Assembly: GCA_018065205.1 (NCBI GenBank)
Contig: JAGHTR010000040.1
Location: forward strand, 1 to 8,206
Direction of reading: 5' to 3'
DNA from: Candidatus Colicola caccequi
Lineage (GTDB): Bacteria; Bacteroidota; Bacteroidia; Bacteroidales; Paludibacteraceae
Length of the DNA: 8,206 bases
The notes under the pieces are model-generated. The model was given only the letters and a program-made list of their open reading frames with translations. It was not told where the DNA came from and made no database searches. Made by a program: the position numbers and the translations under genes. Below, piece after piece: positions 1-4,450 of this stretch. Each line of letters opens with the position of its first letter. Position 1 is the stretch's first letter.

Positions 1-1
1 T

Positions 2-1474
2 GAGAGTACTATCCAACAGAAAAAACATAACGGCCTTAACGCAATGGAAGAGGAAACTCAAAAAACTTTGGCAGGCATCCAAGCCGCAATCGCCGGTTAT
101 AAGGAAAGAATGAAGGACAATATTAATGATATTGCCACTGATGCCAAGGATACGATAAACGCATTGGGCGTTTACTATACGGTCAAAGACGATGCAATAA
201 ACAAGATTGATAAAGCCGTTGCTACGGATGAAGCAAATATCGATAATGCTGAGTCAGAAGATGATGTTAAAAAAGCTATAAATGATGCACAAAACCAAAT
301 TAATCAACAATTAGCATACGTTCAGGATTATTATAATAAACTGCAAGCCGCTAAACAAGCCGCTAATGATGATGTTGATAAAGCAGCCGCGGATGCTGAA
401 GTCGCAATCAACCAAGCAGCAGAGGGTTATGGGAATATAGAAACGGTACAACACGATGTAGTCACATTCCAAACACAATTAGGGAGTGTAAAAGATAAAG
501 CTCAACTCTCGATTAACGCAGAAAGTAATTTGGATGGGGTTGGGCAGTTGAAAGAAAACACCATCCAACAAATAAAGGACATGCAAAACAAAGCAGAGGA
601 AGATATCCAAACCGATATCCAAGAGTTTATCGCCTTGCAACAAAATGCTATTAAGGAGGTTGAGCAGGTTGCCGATACTGCCAAAGAGAAAATAAACGGA
701 TTAGGCGTTGATGAGAGTGCTAAGAGTGAAGCGAAAGCCGATATTGACAACATCGTAAATACGGCTAAAACAACCATCACCAAACCCACAAATAAAAACA
801 AGATTGACGAGGCTAATGTACAAGCGATTAGCGAAATCTATAATGTGGTACAAAACCTCAAAGATATGTGGATTTCCGTCCGCGAGAATATGACCGTCGG
901 CACCTATGGTACGCTATGTTGGAAATATTTTTTAAATGATATGGAGTGTTCCGATATCTACACTATCGCAGGTATAGAGAACGGCCGCATCATCATGGAG
1001 GAAGTGCTTGCCGAAGAGACCCAAGCCGGTGCCGGTTATGTCATCCGTGCTACGGCAGAGATACTCCGCGTCAAGAATGGTGACCAATATACCGACACTC
1101 CTTTAGATGCTGCCGAGTGCAACGGCTTGCAGGGTACATTTGAAGAAATCGTAGATGGTGTTGCAGGCACAACCGGTAATATATTGGAAGGCAACTACAT
1201 TATTTATAACAACGAGTGGCGTAAGTGTGGCGGTTATACGGGATTGCACGCTTACAGCGCATACCTAATAATGGATAATGTTCCTAATAGTACAGTCACC
1301 CAAGTTCCCAACCGCAAGTATATATCTATGCCACTGCCGAAAGAGACGCCGACCGGACTGATTAACGTAAACGCAAACGCAAACGCAAACAAGTTCATGT
1401 ATAACGGTCAACTCATTATCCGCAAGAACGGCAAAACCTATAACGCCGTTGGAGTAGAGTTAAATAATAAATAA
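2..1474 (+). CDS. Helical repeat surface-type protein with C-terminal beta-rich domain and sorting-like tail (5' partial)
   Basis: I do not recognise a named gene. The frame is open from base 2, so the gene probably begins upstream; the first ATG is at 44. Numbering residues from that ATG, about 1-275 are Ala/Lys/Asp/Glu/Gln/Asn-rich and predicted helical, probably coiled coil or helical bundle. Residues 29-86 and 208-265 align without gaps at an offset of 179, sharing A-K-x-x-I-N-x-L-G-V and later I-D, V, T and I positions, so this is a repeated module reminiscent of FIVAR/DUF1542-like rods. Residues about 279-439 look like a beta-rich domain found near the C-terminus of Bacteroidales secreted proteins (YGTLCWKY, GNYIIYNNEWRK). 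Residues 441-449 form an Asn-Val/Asn-Ala linker made by a hexamer repeat. The tail from 450 (YNGQLIIRKNGKTYNAVG) resembles a C-terminal sorting signal. No signal peptide is visible because the N-terminus is missing. A surface or secreted structural role is inferred; the ligand is unknown. Confidence 0.75.
   Translation, partial: ESTIQQKKHNGLNAMEEETQKTLAGIQAAIAGYKERMKDNINDIATDAKDTINALGVYYTVKDDAINKIDKAVATDEANIDNAESEDDVKKAINDAQNQINQQLAYVQDYYNKLQAAKQAANDDVDKAAADAEVAINQAAEGYGNIETVQHDVVTFQTQLGSVKDKAQLSINAESNLDGVGQLKENTIQQIKDMQNKAEEDIQTDIQEFIALQQNAIKEVEQVADTAKEKINGLGVDESAKSEAKADIDNIVNTAKTTITKPTNKNKIDEANVQAISEIYNVVQNLKDMWISVRENMTVGTYGTLCWKYFLNDMECSDIYTIAGIENGRIIMEEVLAEETQAGAGYVIRATAEILRVKNGDQYTDTPLDAAECNGLQGTFEEIVDGVAGTTGNILEGNYIIYNNEWRKCGGYTGLHAYSAYLIMDNVPNSTVTQVPNRKYISMPLPKETPTGLINVNANANANKFMYNGQLIIRKNGKTYNAVGVELNNK
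1364..1390 (+). repeat. In-frame AACGYA hexamer run (4.5 units) coding an Asn-Ala linker
   Basis: One AACGTA unit is followed by three AACGCA units and a half unit. The phase is AAC-GYA, so the run encodes alternating Asn and Val/Ala (residues 441-449 of the first protein). It lies exactly between the globular C-terminal domain and the short terminal tail. The same unit builds the array between uppS and bamA. Confidence 0.85.
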
Positions 1475-1488
1475 CTGAATTAACAATT

Positions 1489-1629
1489 ATGAAACACTAT
1501 ATAACACCTGCAACGCAGGCGCAAATCATTTCCGTTAGTCAATTGATGGTTGGCTCCGGTACACCCGATATCAATGTCAATACTGATCCTATAACCGGAG
1601 AACCCACCGGTCCTATCTTTGGAGGATAA
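1489..1629 (+). CDS. Small hypothetical protein, 46 aa, C-terminus Gly-Gly
   Basis: The ATG lies 14 bases after the preceding stop, behind an A/T-rich leader, and the frame ends at TAA 1627-1629. The product starts MKHYITPATQAQI, continues through a short hydrophobic stretch (IISVSQLMVGSG) and ends in a Pro/Gly/Thr/Asp-rich tail finishing GPIFGG. It has no clear signal peptide, transmembrane segment or catalytic motif. The start (K-x-Y-x-x-P-A-T) followed by a Leu-Met-x-x-Ser-Gly patch resembles short uncharacterised ORFs I associate with Bacteroidales genomes, but I cannot name a family. It is in the same reading frame as hflX, with seven sense codons between its stop and the hflX ATG. A coding role is supported by its start context and position; function is unknown. 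A terminal Gly-Gly recalls secretion-leader peptides, but nothing follows it, so that reading is weak. Confidence 0.55.
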   Translation: MKHYITPATQAQIISVSQLMVGSGTPDINVNTDPITGEPTGPIFGG

Positions 1630-1632
1630 GGA

Positions 1633-1650
1633 AACGTTGATGAGGACGTT
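1633..1650 (+). repeat. Three degenerate hexamer units abutting the hflX start
   Basis: Three six-base blocks of the form RAYGWK (AACGTT, GATGAG, GACGTT) end on the base before the hflX ATG. The nine bases GAGGACGTT recur at 4404-4412 inside the uppS-bamA array. With only three units this could be chance; it is listed because of its placement and the shared 9-mer. Confidence 0.35.
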
Positions 1651-2880
1651 ATGGAGAGAGCTATATTAGTTGGATTGATTACGCCGGAACAGAGTGAGGA
1701 ACGCACCAATGAGTACTTGGACGAATTGGCGTTTTTGGCAGATACGCGGGAGATAATACCCGTTAAACGCTTCGTGCAAAGACTCAATGGTCCGGACACC
1801 AATACCTATGTGGGGTCGGGAAAACTACAAGAAATACGTCAATTTATAATTGACGACAACCACAACCACAACGACAACGAGGACATTGACTTGGTGATTT
1901 TTGATGACGAGTTATCGCCACGGCAGTTGCGTAATATAGAGCGGGATCTAAATTGGCGCGATAACCCCAAGGATAGACGGGAAGTGCGTGTGATGGACCG
2001 CACGATTCTTATTCTGGAAATCTTCCTACAACGTGCCCAAACCAGTTATGCCAAAACCCAAGTGGAAATGGCGCACCTGCAGTATATGTTACCTCGTCTG
2101 ACCCGAATGTGGACCCACTTGGATAGACAGCGTGGCGGAGGCACTAACCGCGGTACCGGTGAGACTCAGATAGAGGCAGATAAACGTATCATCGGTCAGC
2201 GTATCGCGCTGCTGCGCGAGGAACTCAAACGCATCGATAAACAGATGGCAACCCAGCGGCAGAACAGAGGAAAAATGGTGAGAGTTGCCTTGGTGGGATA
2301 CACCAACGTAGGTAAGTCAACTATCATGAACCTGCTGAGCAAATCCGATGTGTTTGCCGAAAATAAACTGTTCGCCACCTTAGATACAACCGTGCGCAAG
2401 ATGACCATTGATAACCTGCCGTTCCTGCTGAGCGACACCGTTGGATTCATTCGTAAACTGCCTCATAACCTGGTGGAGAGTTTTAAATCTACCTTGGACG
2501 AAGTGCGCGAAGCAGATCTGCTCATCCATGTAGTGGATATATCCCATCCTAATTTTGAGGAACAATACCATGTGGTTAATCAAACGATTGCCGAGATATG
2601 TAAGGAAGAAAAACCCACCATCGTTGTTTTTAACAAGATAGATGCCTTTTCCTACACACCCAAAGACGAGGATGATTTGACACCTATCCGACGGGAGAAT
2701 ATACCCCTGGAAGAACTGCAGCGCACGTGGATGGCTAAATTACAAAATGATTGCATTTTTATTTCTGCTCAACAGAAAGAAAATATTGAGGCCTTGCGAC
2801 AACTAATGTACGATCGCGTGAAAGCTATTCATATTCAACGTTACCCATATAACGATTTTTTGTGGCAAAAATACGAATAA
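1651..2880 (+). CDS. hflX: GTPase HflX
   Basis: HflX is a cytoplasmic GTPase that binds the large ribosomal subunit and splits stalled or hibernating 70S ribosomes. The 409-residue product has the HflX N-terminal domain (about 1-130, with TYVGSGKLQEI at 52-62 and IFDDELSP at 83-90). A helical region leads to the family signature, here RGTGETQIE (167-175) where RGPGETQLE is usual. The G domain has G1 GYTNVGKST (216-224), G2 FATLDTT (241-247), G3 DTVGF (262-266), G4 NKID (328-331) and G5 ISAQQKEN (371-378). The end, YPYNDFLWQKYE, is typical of Bacteroidales members. ATG 1651 is the first start after an in-frame stop at 1627; N-termini of relatives I recall are several residues longer. Two stretches look longer than usual: the hexamer-coded residues 68-79 and a charged segment at about 101-112. 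The glycine-rich loop before the signature is short. All GTP-binding motifs are intact, so the protein should be active. Confidence 0.95.
   Translation: MERAILVGLITPEQSEERTNEYLDELAFLADTREIIPVKRFVQRLNGPDTNTYVGSGKLQEIRQFIIDDNHNHNDNEDIDLVIFDDELSPRQLRNIERDLNWRDNPKDRREVRVMDRTILILEIFLQRAQTSYAKTQVEMAHLQYMLPRLTRMWTHLDRQRGGGTNRGTGETQIEADKRIIGQRIALLREELKRIDKQMATQRQNRGKMVRVALVGYTNVGKSTIMNLLSKSDVFAENKLFATLDTTVRKMTIDNLPFLLSDTVGFIRKLPHNLVESFKSTLDEVREADLLIHVVDISHPNFEEQYHVVNQTIAEICKEEKPTIVVFNKIDAFSYTPKDEDDLTPIRRENIPLEELQRTWMAKLQNDCIFISAQQKENIEALRQLMYDRVKAIHIQRYPYNDFLWQKYE
1852..1887 (+). repeat. Hexamer run (six units) inside hflX
   Basis: Six consecutive six-base units of consensus RACNAN, in frame, encode Asp/Asn alternating with His, Asp or Glu (residues 68-79). 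It sits between the conserved GKLQEI helix and the LVIFDDELSP strand, where I expect a shorter connecting loop. The unit phase (RAC first) matches the hexamer run in the first gene. Confidence 0.7.
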
Positions 2881-2888
2881 TTGCAAAT

Positions 2889-2914
2889 AAATTTGCATAT
2901 ATGCCAAATTTTTT
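2889..2914 (+). terminator. Terminator-like A/T-rich hairpin after hflX
   Basis: AAATTTGCA (2889-2897) can pair with TGC (2902-2904) and AAATTT (2906-2911) around a TATA loop, with one bulged C at 2905. A run of six T (2909-2914) follows the stem. The stem is weak (few G-C pairs) and overlaps the -33 element of the next promoter, so termination may be partial. Confidence 0.45.
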
Positions 2915-2923
2915 GTACTTTTG
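2892..2923 (+). promoter_or_regulatory. Bacteroidota-type promoter (TTTG / TAnnTTTG) for the envelope operon
   Basis: TTTG at 2892-2895, a 20-bp spacer, then TACTTTTG at 2916-2923 match the -33 and -7 elements used by the primary sigma factor of Bacteroidota. The palindromes TGCAAAT-AA-ATTTGCA (2882-2897) and GCATATATGC (2895-2904) cover or adjoin the -33 box and could be an operator, though the second is also the hairpin core. Transcription should start a few bases after 2923, just before the ATG at 2933. I found no other full promoter between here and the right edge, so this probably drives the barrel gene, uppS, bamA and the skp genes. Confidence 0.8.
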
Positions 2924-2932
2924 CGGGCTATT

Positions 2933-3616
2933 ATGACTATACATGCCAAAATAGGATTGCTGTTGGTGGCTCTCATTGCGTGTTTTTCGTACGCGCACGC
3001 GGACGAACGCATGTTTCATTGCGAGTTCGGAATAGAAGGCGGCTTTGGCTACTACATAGGGGATGCTGAGTCGCTGCCGTTCAAGAACATACGGGAGATG
3101 TATGGTGCCAATTTTAGGTACAAATTTACGCCCAGATGGTCGCTGCAAGTGAAGGGCATAATGCATCATATTCACGGAACGTATAAACTTGGCACGGATT
3201 TTGGTGAACCTATTTCGGGCACTTGGTCCAACCAATTAGTCAATTTAGATGTAGCCGCCGAGTATAATTTCTTCCGTTTCGGAATGAATAGCTACGATAG
3301 ACGCGTTAAACCTATTACACCTTATATCCTATTAGGCGTAGGGGTTTGCTTGCACGATAAGTTCCATAAGATTGCTGCCTACATGCCCTTCGGCGTAGGT
3401 GTAAAATGGAAATTCGCACCCAGATGGAACTTGCAGTTAGTATGGCAAAATAACCTGTACTTCACCGATAAACTGGAAGCCATCCCGGAATTGGATGACC
3501 GCTATAGCCTAAATGGAACGAATGTGTTTAACTGCGATATAACAGGAACGATTAGTTTGGGACTGACTTTTGAGTTCGCTAAGGAAAAGAAAATATGCCG
3601 AATGTGCCAAAGATAA
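2933..3616 (+). CDS. Outer-membrane beta-barrel protein, DUF6089-like
   Basis: The 227-residue product begins with a signal peptide (about residues 1-23; hydrophobic GLLLVALIACFSYAHA, likely cut after AHA). The rest is a small barrel: alternating strands such as FGIEGGFGYYIGD, ANFRYKFTPRWSLQVKG, NLDVAAEYNFF, TPYILLGVGV, MPFGVGVKWKFAPRWNLQLVW and a final GTISLGLTFEF. The pattern of Gly-Tyr-Tyr-x-Gly-Asp near the start, asparagine-anchored strands and TPY-x-x-x-G-x-G-V fits the DUF6089 group, which I recall lying next to uppS in Bacteroidales. A porin-like or structural role is possible; no substrate can be named. ATG 2933 is chosen because it keeps the signal peptide; an in-frame TTG at 2921 lies inside the -7 promoter element, and the next ATG (3011) would lose the signal peptide. 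The last codons overlap an upstream in-frame ATG of uppS, and uppS proper starts 2 bases after this stop. Confidence 0.85.
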   Translation: MTIHAKIGLLLVALIACFSYAHADERMFHCEFGIEGGFGYYIGDAESLPFKNIREMYGANFRYKFTPRWSLQVKGIMHHIHGTYKLGTDFGEPISGTWSNQLVNLDVAAEYNFFRFGMNSYDRRVKPITPYILLGVGVCLHDKFHKIAAYMPFGVGVKWKFAPRWNLQLVWQNNLYFTDKLEAIPELDDRYSLNGTNVFNCDITGTISLGLTFEFAKEKKICRMCQR

Positions 3617-3618
3617 GT

Positions 3619-4356
3619 ATGAGTTACAAAGAGCAAATCATATCCGACAGGATGCCACAGCATATCGCCATTATCATGGATGGTAATGGTCGTTGGGCTA
3701 AACAACACGGGCTGAAACGTATGTTCGGTCATCGTGAGGGCGTGCGCACTGTGCACGAGATAACCACCGCTGCCGCTGAGTTGGGAATACGCTATCTTAC
3801 GCTATATGCTTTCTCTACGGAGAACTGGAATCGTCCTAAAGAGGAAGTGGATGCATTGATGGCACTGCTCGTGGAAACGATTCGGCAGGAGACTCCTACA
3901 TTGATGCAGAATAACGTGCGACTCACTACAATAGGCGACCTGAGTCGCTTGCCGGAAGTGACACGCGTTAAGTTTGAACAGTGCCTGCAACAAACAGCAG
4001 CTAATACGGGTCTGACGATGGTGTTGGCCCTCAGTTATTCTTCTCGGTGGGAGATAACCGACGCGATGACCCGCATTGCTAAGGATGTACAGGAGGGTAA
4101 GATGCAGGCGGCCGACGTAACGGAACAGGTGATCAATCGTTACTTAGCAACCAAGGATGTTCCTGATCCGGACTTGCTAATCCGTACCAGCGGTGAGTAC
4201 CGCATCAGTAATTTCTTGCTGTGGCAACTGGCCTATACCGAGTTGTACTTCACCGACTGCTTATGGCCGGACTTCTCTGTGGAGGAGTTCTACAAAGCCA
4301 TTGTGGACTATCAACATCGAGAAAGACGATTCGGAAAGACGAGTGAGCAAATTTAA
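3619..4356 (+). CDS. uppS: Undecaprenyl diphosphate synthase (cis-isoprenyl transferase)
   Basis: UppS condenses eight isopentenyl diphosphates onto farnesyl diphosphate to give the C55 lipid carrier for peptidoglycan and surface polysaccharides; it acts at the cytoplasmic face of the inner membrane. The 245-residue protein has the full set of motifs: HIAIIMDGNGRWAK (15-28) with catalytic Asp21, GHREG (37-41), LTLYAFSTENWNRP (60-73), ALSYSSRWEI (137-146), and DLLIRTSGEYRISNFLLWQ (185-203), followed by FTDCLWPDF (211-219) and ERRFGKTSEQI at the end. I start it at ATG 3619, 2 bases after the barrel gene's stop, because MSYKEQI matches Bacteroidales relatives; an in-frame ATG at 3595 would add eight residues and overlap the preceding gene. 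Tight spacing suggests translational coupling. The stop codon TAA supplies the first two bases of the downstream hexamer array. Confidence 0.95.
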   Translation: MSYKEQIISDRMPQHIAIIMDGNGRWAKQHGLKRMFGHREGVRTVHEITTAAAELGIRYLTLYAFSTENWNRPKEEVDALMALLVETIRQETPTLMQNNVRLTTIGDLSRLPEVTRVKFEQCLQQTAANTGLTMVLALSYSSRWEITDAMTRIAKDVQEGKMQAADVTEQVINRYLATKDVPDPDLLIRTSGEYRISNFLLWQLAYTELYFTDCLWPDFSVEEFYKAIVDYQHRERRFGKTSEQI

Positions 4357-4450
4357 CGCAAACGTAAACGTAAACGCAGACGTAAACTAACGAGGACGAG
4401 GACGAGGACGTTGACTAATTAACGAGAACGCAAACGTAAACGCAAACAGT
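4355..4450 (+). repeat. Hexamer array (about 16 units, RACGNN) filling the uppS-bamA gap
   Basis: Starting inside the uppS stop codon, the array runs in strict six-base register apart from two extra T at 4419-4420. Units are AACGCA/AACGTA at both ends and GACGAG-type in the middle (4389-4412). The 16 bases AACGCAAACGTAAACG occur at 4355-4370 and again at 4427-4442. The top strand is rich in A, C and G and poor in T, so the RNA should be largely unstructured. The array occupies the whole 93-base gap, including the leader directly before the bamA start, and contains no recognisable promoter. Read in the AAC-GYA phase it would encode an Asn-Ala/Val string like that in the first gene, but that phase is not the uppS frame. 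Confidence 0.9.

Noticed and set aside
1614..1621. TATCTTTG as a -7 promoter element for hflX
   Set aside because: It matches TAnnTTTG, but no TTTG is found at the right distance upstream and it lies inside the small ORF. Chance match is likely.
1621..1626. GGAGGA as a Shine-Dalgarno site for hflX
   Set aside because: It ends 24 bases before the ATG, encodes the Gly-Gly end of the small peptide, and this phylum generally does not rely on such sites.
2921..2932. TTG start for the barrel protein
   Set aside because: The codon is part of the -7 promoter element, so it would not be in the transcript.
2825..3235. Antisense ORF across the hflX-barrel gap
   Set aside because: It reads through the promoter and the signal-peptide region of the barrel gene in reverse and shows no protein features.
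3595..3618. Earlier ATG for uppS overlapping the barrel gene
   Set aside because: The eight extra residues do not match the usual UppS start, while MSYKEQI at 3619 does and follows the preceding stop by 2 bases.
4193..4390. ORF entering the hexamer array with an Asn-Val-Asn-Ala end
   Set aside because: It lies out of frame within uppS; its end only reflects the repeat read in another phase.
4355..4450. CRISPR-like array
   Set aside because: Units are six bases with no spacers; it is a tandem microsatellite-like run.
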